Of a stretch of DNA of 53,319 nt, positions 1-9,281 are shown piece by piece; the first letter of the stretch is position 1; each line of letters opens with the position of its first letter. This stretch comes from an uncultured Clostridiaceae bacterium. Lineage in GTDB: Bacteria > Bacillota > Clostridia > Clostridiales > Clostridiaceae. Position numbers and translations under genes: made by a program. The DNA lies in assembly GCA_946405135.1 (NCBI GenBank), contig CAMJGD010000021.1, forward strand, positions 1 to 53,319, read 5' to 3'. Below the pieces are notes generated by a model, which worked only from the letters and a program-made list of their open reading frames with translations, was not told the DNA's origin and searched no databases.

Positions 1-54
1 AGCACCTGCCTTGCACGCAGGGGGTCAAGGGTTCGAATCCCTTTGTCTCCACCA
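1..54 (+). tRNA. tRNA-Ala(TGC), 3' part only
   Basis: The 5' end lies outside the window. The visible part has an anticodon stem CCTGC/GCAGG enclosing the loop CTTGCAC, giving anticodon TGC (alanine, GCA codons). It is followed by a T-arm with TTCGAAT, the acceptor strand TGTCTCC and an encoded ACCA end. It probably belongs to a tRNA or rRNA cluster to the left, which cannot be checked here. Confidence 0.93.
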
Positions 55-86
55 AAAAAGACTGTTATATAACAGTCTTTTTTTTA
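55..86 (+). terminator. Rho-independent terminator after tRNA-Ala
   Basis: A perfect 18-nt palindrome (60-77, GACTGTTAT/ATAACAGTC) is flanked by A-runs on the left and eight T on the right. It sits directly after the tRNA CCA end. Confidence 0.9.
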
Positions 87-156
87 TACTTATTTATAAT
101 TTTACTAAAATTATTTATTAAAATTATAAAATAAAAGAAAATTTTCTTCAAAACTA

Positions 157-186
157 TTGAAAAACTATATACAATATTAGTATTAT
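157..186 (+). promoter_or_regulatory. Possible sigma-A promoter for the FAD oxidoreductase
   Basis: TTGAAA (157-162) and TATTAT (181-186) are separated by 18 nt, about 40 nt upstream of the 227 start. In such AT-rich DNA this is only suggestive. Confidence 0.35.
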
Positions 187-226
187 TGTATATAAGAATT
201 TAGATAGGTTTTATGGAGGAATTATT

Positions 227-1558
227 ATGAGTATTTTAAATTATTTTGGTAAAGAAATAAAAGTTTTATATGATGTAGACTGTTGTGTAGTAGGGGGAGG
301 AACAGCTGGAGCTGCAGCAGCAATATCTGCTTCTTTAAGTGGAGCAAAAACTTTAGTAGTAGAGAAAGGTTCTGCATTAGGAGGAAGTCAAACCCTTGCG
401 TTGGTAATGCCTATGATGTCTACAGGGGTAAAAGATAATGATCTTAAAGTAAATGCTTTAATAAAGGAAAGGCTTATAGAAGAAGGTATAGATATAGATG
501 ACAAGTTTGGCAATACAGGATGGTTTAATTTTGAAAAGCTTTCATTAGTTCTTGAAGAACTTATAGTTGAACACTCTGGAGAGATTCTTTATGATACAAT
601 CTTTATAGATTCTTTTGTAGAGCATGGAGATATTAAATATATTATTGTCTATAATATAGATGGACTCTGCGCTATAAAAGCTAAAACCTTTGTAGATGCT
701 TCAGGTGATGCAGTTTTATCTAAAGCTTCAGGTGTTAAAGTTAAAATAGGTAATGAAAAAACTGGGAAAAATCAAGTAACATCTTTAAGATTTGAAATGG
801 GGGGAATTGACTTAGAAAAATTATATGCTTATATGAAAAATACAGGAGATAACTTTTCTCCATTGGCACTTCCATTTTATGAAATTGCTATGATTCCAGG
901 AAGATGTTTTGCCTTGGAAGGAAAATTTTTAGAAGCATTAAAAAGAGGAGAAATTAATAAAGAGGATATGAAATATTTTCAGGCTTTTACGGTTCCAGGT
1001 AAGAAAGGGGTTATGGCATTTAACTGTCCGGAAATACCAAATAGTGATGATACCACAAGCTCCATTAATAGAAGCCGATATATAATAAAAGGCAGAGAAA
1101 TGACAGAAAGATTAGCTAACTTCTTAATTAATTATATTCCTGGATTTGAAGATAGTTATTTAATTAGAAATGCATCTATGCTTGGAGTTAGAGAAAGCTA
1201 TAGGATAGTAGGTAAATATGTGCTAAATGAAGAGGATTATAAGGAAAGAAGAAAATTTGAAGATACTGTGGCTAAAACTAGATATTATATAGATGTGCAT
1301 ACAGATGATGAAGAACCTGATACTGAAATGATAGAAGAAGGAGATTATTATACTATACCTTATAGGAGTCTTATAACTAATGAAATTAAAAATTTAATAG
1401 TAGCAGGAAGATGTATTTCTTCTACTTTCTTACTTCAATCATCATTAAGAATACAGCCTACCTGCCGAGATACAGGAGAAGCTGCAGGAAAAGCTTGTGC
1501 TTATTCTATTAAAAATAATATACCTTTAAATGAAATTGATTGGACGAAGGTTATATAA
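227..1558 (+). CDS. FAD-dependent oxidoreductase (FAD_oxidored, PF12831 type)
   Basis: The 443-aa protein begins with a dinucleotide-binding beta-alpha-beta fold: VVGGGTAGAAAAI at about residues 21-33, then the acidic VVEKGSALGG segment. A second glycine-rich segment near the C-terminus (IVAGRCISSTFLLQSSLRIQ, then RDTGEAAG) closes the FAD site. This two-ended pattern is typical of the PF12831 family, related to fumarate reductase/succinate dehydrogenase flavoproteins. No signal peptide or membrane segment is visible, so it is probably cytosolic. TGGAGGAA lies 7 nt before the ATG, supporting the start. It stands alone between a tRNA terminator and its own weak terminator. The substrate cannot be inferred. 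Confidence 0.8.
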   Translation: MSILNYFGKEIKVLYDVDCCVVGGGTAGAAAAISASLSGAKTLVVEKGSALGGSQTLALVMPMMSTGVKDNDLKVNALIKERLIEEGIDIDDKFGNTGWFNFEKLSLVLEELIVEHSGEILYDTIFIDSFVEHGDIKYIIVYNIDGLCAIKAKTFVDASGDAVLSKASGVKVKIGNEKTGKNQVTSLRFEMGGIDLEKLYAYMKNTGDNFSPLALPFYEIAMIPGRCFALEGKFLEALKRGEINKEDMKYFQAFTVPGKKGVMAFNCPEIPNSDDTTSSINRSRYIIKGREMTERLANFLINYIPGFEDSYLIRNASMLGVRESYRIVGKYVLNEEDYKERRKFEDTVAKTRYYIDVHTDDEEPDTEMIEEGDYYTIPYRSLITNEIKNLIVAGRCISSTFLLQSSLRIQPTCRDTGEAAGKACAYSIKNNIPLNEIDWTKVI

Positions 1559-1599
1559 AATTAAATACAATAAAAAAAGAGTTTATAGTCACATAAATT

Positions 1600-1632
1600 T
1601 TATAAGAGGGCTGTAAGCTCTTTTATTTTAAA
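1600..1632 (+). terminator. Possible terminator after the FAD oxidoreductase
   Basis: A short stem AAGAG/CTCTT around 1604-1622 is followed by TTTTATTTT. An alternative longer pairing starts at the A-rich AAAAAAAGAG near 1572-1581. The stem is weak, so this is tentative. Confidence 0.45.
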
Positions 1633-1652
1633 TGTGTTTACAGAATATTAAT

Positions 1653-1680
1653 TTGATTAACACTGCAATTATATTAGAAT
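1653..1680 (+). promoter_or_regulatory. Possible promoter for the HD-domain gene
   Basis: TTGATT (1653-1658), a 16-nt spacer and TAGAAT (1675-1680) lie about 37 nt before the 1718 start. Confidence 0.4.
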
Positions 1681-1717
1681 AAGGATAGGACTTAAAATAA
1701 AATAGAAAGGAACTTTT

Positions 1718-2218
1718 ATGTTTTATAGATTAAAACAATTTTATTGGGGTGTTATATGTAGCTTTAAGTCAATTGACTATGAATTTTTAAAAATGTACTT
1801 AAATGAAGAAGAGCTAAATTTATTTAGTAAATTAAAAACAAATGAAATGCATCATTGTATAAGAGTAGCAAAATCTGCATTAAAGTTTGCAGAGGATATA
1901 GAATGTAATGATATGAGTAAAAATTACTTTATAAAAGCATGTTTACTTCATGACATAGGCAAGATAGGCATCAACATATCTACTGTAGATAAATCTTTAC
2001 TTGTAATCGTTGATAAAATCAGCAGAGGTAAAATAAAAAAGTATAATAATATAAAAAAAATAGACGTGTATTACAACCATCCTAAAATTGGTTATAATAT
2101 ATTGAAACCTTATGGATATAGTGATGAATTTTTATATTTAATATTAAATCATCATAATCATGATATAAAAGATAACAAAAATTTAAACATTTTAATTAGG
2201 TGTGATAGCATAAATTAG
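1718..2218 (+). CDS. HD-domain protein (putative metal-dependent phosphohydrolase)
   Basis: The 166-aa protein has the HD signature: an N-terminal histidine in MHHCIRVAKSA (about residues 44-54), then ACLLHDIGKIG (about 74-84) with the HD pair, then a downstream HHNHD. This matches HDIG-type HD domains, which hydrolyse phosphoester bonds in nucleotides or related molecules with divalent metals. The substrate is unknown. AAAGGAAC precedes the ATG. The stop overlaps the region supplying the ribosome binding site of niaR, so the two are probably co-transcribed. Confidence 0.75.
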   Translation: MFYRLKQFYWGVICSFKSIDYEFLKMYLNEEELNLFSKLKTNEMHHCIRVAKSALKFAEDIECNDMSKNYFIKACLLHDIGKIGINISTVDKSLLVIVDKISRGKIKKYNNIKKIDVYYNHPKIGYNILKPYGYSDEFLYLILNHHNHDIKDNKNLNILIRCDSIN

Positions 2219-2232
2219 TGGTGGTGATATAT

Positions 2233-2748
2233 ATGAATTCTAAAAAAAGAAGAGAAGGTATAGAAATAAGTCTTCTTGGAGCCAATATTCCTCAGAAAGG
2301 AGTAGATTTAGCAAAAAAGTTTGGAGTAACCAGGCAGGTAATAGTAAAAGATATAGCTATTTTAAGAGCTGAAGGTAAGGATATAATAGCCACACCTGAA
2401 GGTTATATTATGGGAAGAGAAAGCAGAGGGTATATCAAGAGATTATTAGCAACTAGTCATACCAAAAAAGATATAGAAGATGAATTAAAAAGTGTAATTA
2501 AATATGGGGGCATAGTTGAAGATGTTATTGTAGAACATCCACTTTATGGTGATATAAGAGCTACACTTATGATAAAAACTCTTGAGGATATACAAAACTT
2601 TGTTAAAAATTTTAATGAATCAAAGGCAGAACCTTTATCCTCACTTACAAGCGGAATTCACATGCATACCATTTCAGCAGAAAATGAAGATGTGATGAAT
2701 AAAATAGTAAATGAACTAAAAAATAAGGGATATTTAATTTTAGATTGA
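2233..2748 (+). CDS. niaR: NiaR-type nicotinate-responsive transcription repressor
   Basis: The protein is about 171 aa from ATG 2233. It has an N-terminal helix-turn-helix (GVDLAKKFGVTRQVIVKDIA, about residues 22-41) followed by a 3H domain with its conserved histidines (VEHPLYGD, SGIHMHTI). This is the architecture of NiaR/YrxA, which represses NAD synthesis or niacin uptake genes when niacin is present. I chose ATG 2233 over GTG 2218 because the clostridial SD GGTGGTGAT occupies 2220-2228, right before it. No nad or nia target genes are adjacent, so regulation would act at a distance. Confidence 0.87.
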   Translation: MNSKKRREGIEISLLGANIPQKGVDLAKKFGVTRQVIVKDIAILRAEGKDIIATPEGYIMGRESRGYIKRLLATSHTKKDIEDELKSVIKYGGIVEDVIVEHPLYGDIRATLMIKTLEDIQNFVKNFNESKAEPLSSLTSGIHMHTISAENEDVMNKIVNELKNKGYLILD

Positions 2749-2779
2749 TTGTAATTTTGTTTATATTGGTGGTGATGTT

Positions 2780-5473
2780 ATGAAAAAAAGATATAGCGTT
2801 ATAATATCTTTTATTTTATTGATTATTTTTTTATTAGTTTTATTAGATAGTATGGCAGGATTTATCATAAATATTAAATGGTTCAAGGAAGTAGGATATC
2901 TTTCAACATATTTTACCCAAATGACAGCCACTTTAAAATTGATGATTCCAATATTTACAATTTGTTTTATAGGTATATGGCTATACTATAGCAGCTTAAG
3001 AAAGAGTTTTATAAAGCATAAAAATGTAATAGAAATTACAAGAAAAAATAAGAAGATAGAAAAAACTGTTTTTTTCATTTCAAATATAATAATATCTTTT
3101 ATTATATCTTATTTTACTGCATCAAATTATTGGGACAGGATTTTACAATTTAGCAATGCTATAGATTTTAATGTAAAGGATCCTATTTTCAATAAGGATG
3201 TTTCCTTTTATGTGTTTAGATTGCCTCTTATACAATCTATATATGGGGCTATTATGGCATTTCTCATATTACTTATAATAGTAACACTCATAGCTTATGT
3301 AATCATGAATATAAAGGATAGGATAGTTAATAAGGGTTCAAAAAGTCCTTTTTCAAAAGTTAAGACTATAAAAAGTGAGCTTACAAATTTTGCGGGAAAG
3401 CAGCTTGCCATATTATCTGCTTTAATTTTAATAATGGTATCTATAGGGTATATATTAAAAGCTTATTATTTAGTATATAGTCCAAGAGGAGTAGCTTTTG
3501 GGGCAAGTTATACTGATGTAAAGGTAAGTTTGATATTTTATAGAGTAATATCCATAGTATCTATAATATGCGCTATTATTGTATTTTTTAGTGTACTTAA
3601 ATCAAAAGTTAAACCTATAATAATTTCTATAATTTCTATAGTAATCATTATAGTTTTGGAAAATGTTACTTCTATTGCAGTTCAGCAGTTTGTAGTTAAG
3701 TCAAATGAGTTAGATTTTGAAAAGAAGTATATAAAGTATAATATAGATTATACAAGGAAAGCATTTAATATTGAAAATGTAAATGAAAAATATTTTGAAG
3801 TAAAGAACGATTTAACTAAAGAGGATTTAAAAAACAATAAGGACATAATAAATAATATAAAATTAAATTCTTTTGAACCTTCATTGGAATTTTATAATCA
3901 GGTTCAGGTAATAAGATATTATTATAATTTTAATGATATTGATATTGATAGATATAATATAAATGGTAGGTATAGCCAGGTATTTGTTGCTCCAAGGGAA
4001 ATAAATTCTGATGATATACAGCCGGATACTTGGCTGAATAAACATTTAGTTTATACTCATGGCTACGGTATAGTTATGAGTAAAGTAAATTCTGTTACAC
4101 CAGAAGGACAACCTGATTTTGTTATGAAAGATATTCCTACTGAAAATAATACAGATATAGAATTAAAAAATCCTAGAATATACTTTGGAGAAAGTACAAA
4201 CTATTATGCAGTAGTAAATACTTATCAGAAAGAATTTGATTATCCTAAAGGTGGAGAAAATCAGACTAATACTTATGATGGTACTTCAGGAATAAGGATG
4301 TCTATACCAAACAGATTTCTTTTTGCATTACATGAAAGAAATATTAAATTTTTATTATCTAATGATATAAATTCAGAAAGCAAGATACTTATAAATAGAA
4401 ATATATTAAAAAGAGTAGAAAAGATAGCTCCTTTTTTACATTATGATAAAGATCCTTATGTGGTAGTAAAAGATGGAAGATTGTTCTGGATTATAGATGG
4501 ATATACTACTACAGATAAATATCCTTTTTCAGAGAACTATCATGGAGCAAACTATATTAGAAATTCAGTAAAAGTAGTAGTAGATGCCTTTAATGGAGAC
4601 ACGAATTTTTATATTGTAGATAAAAATGATCCTATAATAAACAGCTATTCAAAAATATTTAAAGGATTATTTAAGGATGGTGAATCATTACCTAAAGAGA
4701 TAAAAGAACACTTTAGATATCCAGAAGAGTTATTTAATATTCAGTGTGAAGTTTTAGAAAAATATCATATGACAGATCCAGTAGTGTTCTATAATGGTGA
4801 AGATTTATGGCAAATATCAAAAAATAGAAAAGATATAGAAGGAAAAAGACAGCTGAATGAAACATCCTATGTGATAACAAGACTGCCAGATGAAAAGAAA
4901 GAAGAGATGCTCTTATTGGAATATTTTAATATGAGAAATAAAGAAAATATGGTAGGATTATTGGGAGCAAGAATGGACGGAGATAATTATGGAAAGTTAG
5001 TTTTATATAAATTTCCGCCAAAGAAAACTGTATATAGTCCATTCTTATTTAAAAATAAACTAAATCAAGATCCAGTGATATCTAAAGAAATTTCTTTGTG
5101 GAACACAGAAGGCTCCAAGGTAAATTACGGGGACACAGTTATAATACCTATTAAGAATTCTTTATTATATATAGAACCTCTATATTTAAGAGCTAATGGA
5201 AAAAACAGCATACCTGAAATGAAAAGAGTTATAGTTTGTTATGGTGAAAAAATTGTAATAGCAGAAAATATAGAAAAAGCTCTTGAAGATATATTTAATT
5301 ATGCTGAAAAAAATATAGGAAGAGAAACAGGTACTATAGATAATATAAATAATATAAAAAAGGCAAGAGAATTTTATGATAAGGCTTTAGAAGCTCAAAA
5401 AAATGGAGATTGGGCTAAATATGGAGAATATATAAATGAATTAGGAAATATTCTAAAAGATTTAGACCAATAA
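2780..5473 (+). CDS. UPF0182 family large membrane protein
   Basis: The 897-aa protein starts with a membrane helix at about residues 5-27. Further hydrophobic segments follow to about residue 310 (around 55-70, 95-115, 150-175, 210-230, 250-275 and 280-305), giving roughly seven helices. The rest, about 580 residues, is polar and probably extracytoplasmic. Length, topology and the soluble-domain sequence (YGIVMSKVNSVTPEGQPDF and following) fit UPF0182, a conserved family of unknown function found in clostridia and actinobacteria. GGTGGTGAT lies 4 nt before the ATG. It is 31 bp after niaR and probably shares its transcript. Confidence 0.88.
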   Translation: MKKRYSVIISFILLIIFLLVLLDSMAGFIINIKWFKEVGYLSTYFTQMTATLKLMIPIFTICFIGIWLYYSSLRKSFIKHKNVIEITRKNKKIEKTVFFISNIIISFIISYFTASNYWDRILQFSNAIDFNVKDPIFNKDVSFYVFRLPLIQSIYGAIMAFLILLIIVTLIAYVIMNIKDRIVNKGSKSPFSKVKTIKSELTNFAGKQLAILSALILIMVSIGYILKAYYLVYSPRGVAFGASYTDVKVSLIFYRVISIVSIICAIIVFFSVLKSKVKPIIISIISIVIIIVLENVTSIAVQQFVVKSNELDFEKKYIKYNIDYTRKAFNIENVNEKYFEVKNDLTKEDLKNNKDIINNIKLNSFEPSLEFYNQVQVIRYYYNFNDIDIDRYNINGRYSQVFVAPREINSDDIQPDTWLNKHLVYTHGYGIVMSKVNSVTPEGQPDFVMKDIPTENNTDIELKNPRIYFGESTNYYAVVNTYQKEFDYPKGGENQTNTYDGTSGIRMSIPNRFLFALHERNIKFLLSNDINSESKILINRNILKRVEKIAPFLHYDKDPYVVVKDGRLFWIIDGYTTTDKYPFSENYHGANYIRNSVKVVVDAFNGDTNFYIVDKNDPIINSYSKIFKGLFKDGESLPKEIKEHFRYPEELFNIQCEVLEKYHMTDPVVFYNGEDLWQISKNRKDIEGKRQLNETSYVITRLPDEKKEEMLLLEYFNMRNKENMVGLLGARMDGDNYGKLVLYKFPPKKTVYSPFLFKNKLNQDPVISKEISLWNTEGSKVNYGDTVIIPIKNSLLYIEPLYLRANGKNSIPEMKRVIVCYGEKIVIAENIEKALEDIFNYAEKNIGRETGTIDNINNIKKAREFYDKALEAQKNGDWAKYGEYINELGNILKDLDQ

Positions 5474-5483
5474 ATTTTAATAA

Positions 5484-5528
5484 GAATGCCCAAGTACCAT
5501 AAGTACGGTATTTGGGCTAAATTATTTC
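5484..5528 (+). terminator. Probable terminator after UPF0182 gene
   Basis: An inverted repeat with GCCCAA at 5488-5493 and TTGGGC at 5512-5517, plus inner TACC/GGTA pairing, forms a stable hairpin. The following TAAATTATTT is only moderately T-rich. Confidence 0.6.
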
Positions 5529-5730
5529 ATTTAAATAATTAATAAAATTTAGAGTGTTTTTAAATTTTTTGATATAATTATATTGAAACTTATATTTTTA
5601 AATTAAGTGCTGATAAAAAATTAGATTTACACAAAATTAATATGTTGATTGGTAATAGTTCACAAAAAGGTAATATCATAGATATGAAATGTTTATAAAT
5701 GAGCTTTACTTTTAGGAGGCAACGATTTAA

Positions 5731-7125
5731 ATGGATTACGATGTATTGGTTTTAGGCGGAGGAATTATCGGATGTGCAGTAGCCTATGAGCTTTCAAAAT
5801 ATAATTTAAATATAGCACTTATAGAAAAAGACTATGATATAGCTGATGATGTTGCTATGTTTAATACTTCAATTGTATACGATGGCGTGGAATGTGAAGA
5901 TGGTCTTATGAGTAAACTGGAAGTTATGGGCAATGTGATGTTTGATGAAATAACATCTAAATTTGATGTTCCTTTTAAAAGAACAGGAGCTATAACTATA
6001 GCAGAAGATGAAGAAGCCGTTAAAAAGCTTGAAGCTTTATATGAAAGAGCTAAAGATAGAGGTATAGAATATGTTTATTTGATTGATGAAAGCGATGTTA
6101 GAGAGATTGAGCCAAATTTAAAGTTGAATGTTAAAAAGGCTTTATACTCTAAAAATATAGGAGTGGTTTGTCCTTATGATTTAGCCATAGGCTATGCAGA
6201 AGTAGCCTGTGATAATGGTGTGAATTTTAGGTTGGAAGAAGAAGTACTTGATATACAAAAAATTTCAAAAGGGTTAAAGGTTACTACAAATAAAAATAAA
6301 TTTACCTGTAAAGTTGTAGTAAATACTATACCTGGAGATAGTTATACCATAGATAATGAAAGGGTTTATGTGAGAGAATATGAAAGCAATTTAAACTATT
6401 TTGTGTTGCAAAATAAATATAATAAACATTTTTCAAATATAATATTTTCTATAAATTCTAATGGGGAAGAGACATATTCCATACCTACATTAAACAATGG
6501 TACTATACTTGCAGCAGCCAGTAAGGAAGGTTTAAATTTTGATTTCACTTTTAATAAAGTATCTAAATTAGTAGAAGATGTGAAATCTGAAGATGTTATT
6601 AATTCATATCAATCTCCTTTTTATAAGGATAATGTAATAGTAGATGATAGCGATATAAGTAAAGGATATATAAAGGTTATAGGAAAGCATTATGGTCAAG
6701 TTACTGTTACTCCTTCTATAGCTAAAATAATTTGTGAAAGCATTGTAAGCAATTTAAAATGTAAGAATAAAAAAGATTTTATAGATAAAAGAAGAGAATT
6801 TTATAGGTTTAAAAATTTGAGTAAGGAAGAAAGAAATGAAATAATTAAGTTAGACAGCAGGTATGGTAAAATAGTCTGCCTTTGTAATCTTGTTACTGAA
6901 GGAGAAATAGTTGATAGTATACGAAGACCTTTAGGAGCAAGAACAGTAGAAGGAATAAAAAGAAGAACAGGCGTTACTTTTGGAAGCTGTCAAGGTTCAT
7001 ATTGTATAAGCAAAATAGTATCCATATTAGCTAGAGAAACAGATAAAAAACTAACAGACATAGTAAAGGATTCTAAAAAATCTAAAATGCTTGGTGGAAG
7101 AATCAAAGAGTTTAATGAAATGTAA
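5731..7125 (+). CDS. GlpA-like FAD-dependent oxidoreductase with C-terminal BFD-like [2Fe-2S] domain
   Basis: The 464-aa protein has an N-terminal FAD-binding motif (VLGGGIIGCAVAYELSK, about residues 6-22) and a DAO/glycerol-3-phosphate-dehydrogenase-like body. Its C-terminal domain has four cysteines (CLC near residue 385, GSCQGSYC near 424-431), the BFD-like iron-sulfur arrangement seen in GlpA-type enzymes. It probably oxidises a hydroxy-acid or polyol phosphate and passes electrons to a partner. AGGAGG lies upstream of the ATG. The DUF1667 gene starts 9 nt downstream. The usual third member, a NADH-oxidase-like flavoprotein, is not here. Confidence 0.83.
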   Translation: MDYDVLVLGGGIIGCAVAYELSKYNLNIALIEKDYDIADDVAMFNTSIVYDGVECEDGLMSKLEVMGNVMFDEITSKFDVPFKRTGAITIAEDEEAVKKLEALYERAKDRGIEYVYLIDESDVREIEPNLKLNVKKALYSKNIGVVCPYDLAIGYAEVACDNGVNFRLEEEVLDIQKISKGLKVTTNKNKFTCKVVVNTIPGDSYTIDNERVYVREYESNLNYFVLQNKYNKHFSNIIFSINSNGEETYSIPTLNNGTILAAASKEGLNFDFTFNKVSKLVEDVKSEDVINSYQSPFYKDNVIVDDSDISKGYIKVIGKHYGQVTVTPSIAKIICESIVSNLKCKNKKDFIDKRREFYRFKNLSKEERNEIIKLDSRYGKIVCLCNLVTEGEIVDSIRRPLGARTVEGIKRRTGVTFGSCQGSYCISKIVSILARETDKKLTDIVKDSKKSKMLGGRIKEFNEM

Positions 7126-7134
7126 GGAGTGGTG

Positions 7135-7497
7135 ATGGTGATTGCTCAAACCATATGCCAAGGTTGTGAAAAAAAGTGTGTTTTAGATATATATAAATAC
7201 GACAAAATAGAAGTTAATGGAAATGAGTGCGAAACTGGTATAGAATATGGATACCAGGAAGCAACTAATTCCAAAAAAATATTTACTACTTTAGTGAGAA
7301 TAAAGGGTTCAAAAAAATTCAATGTGCTTCCAGTAAAGAGTACAGCACCTATAGATAAATCACTTTGGATTGAATGTTCAAAAGCTTTAAGTAGGCTGTA
7401 TGTAGGAGCTCCAGTAAAGATAGGAGATATAGTATGTAAAAATATTTTAAACACAGGAGTAGATATTATATGTATAAAAAATGTAGATAGAGATTAA
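7135..7497 (+). CDS. DUF1667 domain protein, redox partner of the preceding flavoenzyme
   Basis: The protein is 120 aa from ATG 7135, placed by AAGGAG at 7124-7129. The N-terminal cysteines C-x2-C-x3-C (CQGCEKKC, about residues 8-15) and a further Cys near residue 30 could ligate a metal or cluster. The C-terminal half, with LPVKSTAPI and APVKIGDIVCKNILNTGVDI, matches DUF1667. This family regularly follows GlpA-like FAD oxidoreductases and is thought to be an accessory or electron-transfer subunit; its biochemistry is not established. An upstream in-frame GTG at 7129 overlaps the SD and is less likely. Confidence 0.8.
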   Translation: MVIAQTICQGCEKKCVLDIYKYDKIEVNGNECETGIEYGYQEATNSKKIFTTLVRIKGSKKFNVLPVKSTAPIDKSLWIECSKALSRLYVGAPVKIGDIVCKNILNTGVDIICIKNVDRD

Positions 7498-7511
7498 TAA
7501 CTGTTTATATC

Positions 7512-7540
7512 TTGACATATAAAAATCACATGTATATAAT
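7512..7540 (+). promoter_or_regulatory. Sigma-A promoter of serS
   Basis: Consensus TTGACA (7512-7517) and TATAAT (7535-7540) are separated by exactly 17 nt. Transcription would start near 7547, just before the T-box leader. Confidence 0.85.
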
Positions 7541-7558
7541 TATATAAAATATAATATT

Positions 7559-7775
7559 TAAACCGTAGAAGAGGCTAGTATTAGAGAGATAGATTTAAGA
7601 GAGTCAGTGGCCGGTGAAAACTGATACTATTACTTTAAGAATCCACCTTGGAGGGACTGTGATGAGCAGTACGGAACTTTTCCGTTATATTATTAAGAGG
7701 ATCAAATATTTTGATCAATTAGGGTGGCAACGCGGAGCTTTTCGTCCCTTTACGGGAGAGAGGCTTTTTTTTTAT
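7559..7775 (+). ncRNA. T-box riboswitch upstream of serS (predicted specifier UCC, Ser)
   Basis: The leader contains the T-box core AGGGTGGCAACGCG (7721-7734). It is followed by an intrinsic terminator: stem AGCTTTTCGTCCC/GGGAGAGAGGCT from about 7736 to 7766, then a run of T. Upstream, stem I carries AGTA (about 7575) opposite GAATCCACC (7639-7647), the usual S-turn setting for the specifier. This makes TCC (7642-7644), a serine codon, the best specifier candidate. Uncharged tRNA-Ser would stabilise the antiterminator and let serS be transcribed. An open frame inside the leader (7614-7838) is taken as chance. Confidence 0.93.
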
Positions 7776-7831
7776 TTTCAAAATTTTTATGGAAAGAATA
7801 AATATATAAAAATAATTAAGGAGGACTATAT

Positions 7832-9112
7832 ATGTTAGATTTAAAAAGAATAAGAAATAATACTGAAGAGATAAAAACTGCTTTATCTAATAGAGGTGAG
7901 GATTTTGATGTTTCTGTTATTGATGAGGTAATAGCTCTAGATGAACAGAGAAGAGAAATTCTTGTAGCGGTTGAAGCATTAAAAGGTAAGAGAAATCAGG
8001 TTTCATCAGAAATACCTAAATTAAAGAAAGCTGGTCAGGATGTAGCACCTATTATGGCAGAAATGAGAGAAATAGGTGACAAAATAAAAGAACAGGATAA
8101 TAAAGTAAATGAAATAGATGAAAAAATAAAGTATATAATGTTAAGAATACCTAATATACCTAATCCTAAGGTACCTGAAGGAGCTTCTGACGAAGACAAT
8201 GTAGAAATAAAAAGATGGGGAGAACCAACTAAATTTGATTTTGAGATTAAGGCTCATTGGGATTTAGGAACAAATTTAAATATACTTGATTTTGAAAGAG
8301 CAGGTAAAGTTACAGGATCAAGATTCACTATGTATAAAGGATTAGGAGCAAGGCTTGAAAGAGCTGTAATTAACTACTTTTTAGATAAACATACTTTAGA
8401 AAATGGATATACTGAAATTTTTCCGCCATTTATGGTTAATAGAGAAAGCATGACAGGAACAGGTCAGCTTCCTAAATTTGAAGAAGATGCTTTTAAGGTA
8501 TCTAATGAAGATTATTTTTTAATACCTACAGCAGAAGTTCCTGTAACAAATATGTATAGAGATGAAGTATTAAGAGGTGAAGATCTTCCAGTAAAGCATG
8601 TAGCTTATAGTGCATGTTTTAGATCAGAAGCTGGTTCTGCAGGAAGAGATACAAGAGGACTTATAAGACAGCATCAATTCAATAAAGTAGAATTAGTAAA
8701 ATTCGCTAAACCAGAACAGTCCTATGAAGAATTGGATAAATTAGTTGAAGATGCAGAATCTGTACTTCAGGGGTTAGGACTTCCTTATAGGATAGTTAGA
8801 ATATGTAAAGGTGACTTAGGTTTTACTGCAGCTTTAAAATATGATATTGAGGTTTGGATGCCAAGTTATAATAGATATGTGGAAATATCAAGCTGTAGTA
8901 ACTTTGAAGACTTCCAAGCAAGAAGAGCAAATATAAAATACAAAGAAACTCCTAAGGATAAACCTCAATTTGTGCATACACTAAATGGTTCAGGAGTTGC
9001 TATAGGAAGAACAGTAGCTGCAATACTTGAAAACTATCAAAATGAAGATGGAACTGTAACCATACCAGAAGCTTTAAAGCAATACATGGGTAAAATAGAA
9101 GAAATAAAATAG
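7832..9112 (+). CDS. serS: Serine--tRNA ligase
   Basis: The 426-aa protein is the usual length for bacterial SerRS. An N-terminal coiled-coil arm (about residues 30-100, rich in K/E/I) is followed by the class II catalytic domain. Motif 2 is visible as [20 protein letters not shown], and motif 3 as [16 protein letters not shown] near the C-terminus. It charges tRNA-Ser with serine in the cytosol. Start ATG 7832 is supported by AAGGAGG about 10 nt upstream. Expression is controlled by the T-box leader, and two tRNA-Ser genes lie immediately downstream. Confidence 0.97.
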   Translation: MLDLKRIRNNTEEIKTALSNRGEDFDVSVIDEVIALDEQRREILVAVEALKGKRNQVSSEIPKLKKAGQDVAPIMAEMREIGDKIKEQDNKVNEIDEKIKYIMLRIPNIPNPKVPEGASDEDNVEIKRWGEPTKFDFEIKAHWDLGTNLNILDFERAGKVTGSRFTMYKGLGARLERAVINYFLDKHTLENGYTEIFPPFMVNRESMTGTGQLPKFEEDAFKVSNEDYFLIPTAEVPVTNMYRDEVLRGEDLPVKHVAYSACFRSEAGSAGRDTRGLIRQHQFNKVELVKFAKPEQSYEELDKLVEDAESVLQGLGLPYRIVRICKGDLGFTAALKYDIEVWMPSYNRYVEISSCSNFEDFQARRANIKYKETPKDKPQFVHTLNGSGVAIGRTVAAILENYQNEDGTVTIPEALKQYMGKIEEIK

Positions 9113-9126
9113 TATCATATAAAATT

Positions 9127-9183
9127 GAGAGATACTTCCTAGCAATTGGATGTAAATTTTCAAAGACCTAGGAAGTAATCTCA
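9127..9183 (+). other. Long-armed stem-loop after serS
   Basis: Arms GAGATACTTCCTAG (9129-9142) and CTAGGAAGTAATCTC (9168-9182) pair over about 14 bp, with a one-base bulge and a 25-nt loop. No T-tract follows, so a simple terminator is doubtful. It may be an mRNA 3'-end stabiliser or processing structure. Confidence 0.5.
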
Positions 9184-9236
9184 CCATTTAATTAATAGCT
9201 GTAAAGTTATTCCAGAAAACAAATTTAAAAAAATTA

Positions 9237-9265
9237 TTGACATAATAGCAAACCGCTGATATAAT
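9237..9265 (+). promoter_or_regulatory. Promoter of the tRNA-Ser pair
   Basis: TTGACA (9237-9242), a 17-nt spacer and TATAAT (9260-9265) lie 16 nt before the first tRNA-Ser. Confidence 0.85.
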
Positions 9266-9281
9266 AAAACATGTGTCAGAT

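Noticed and set aside
7614..7838. A 74-codon open frame upstream of serS
   Set aside because: It lies wholly inside the T-box leader, including the terminator, and has no protein-like composition.
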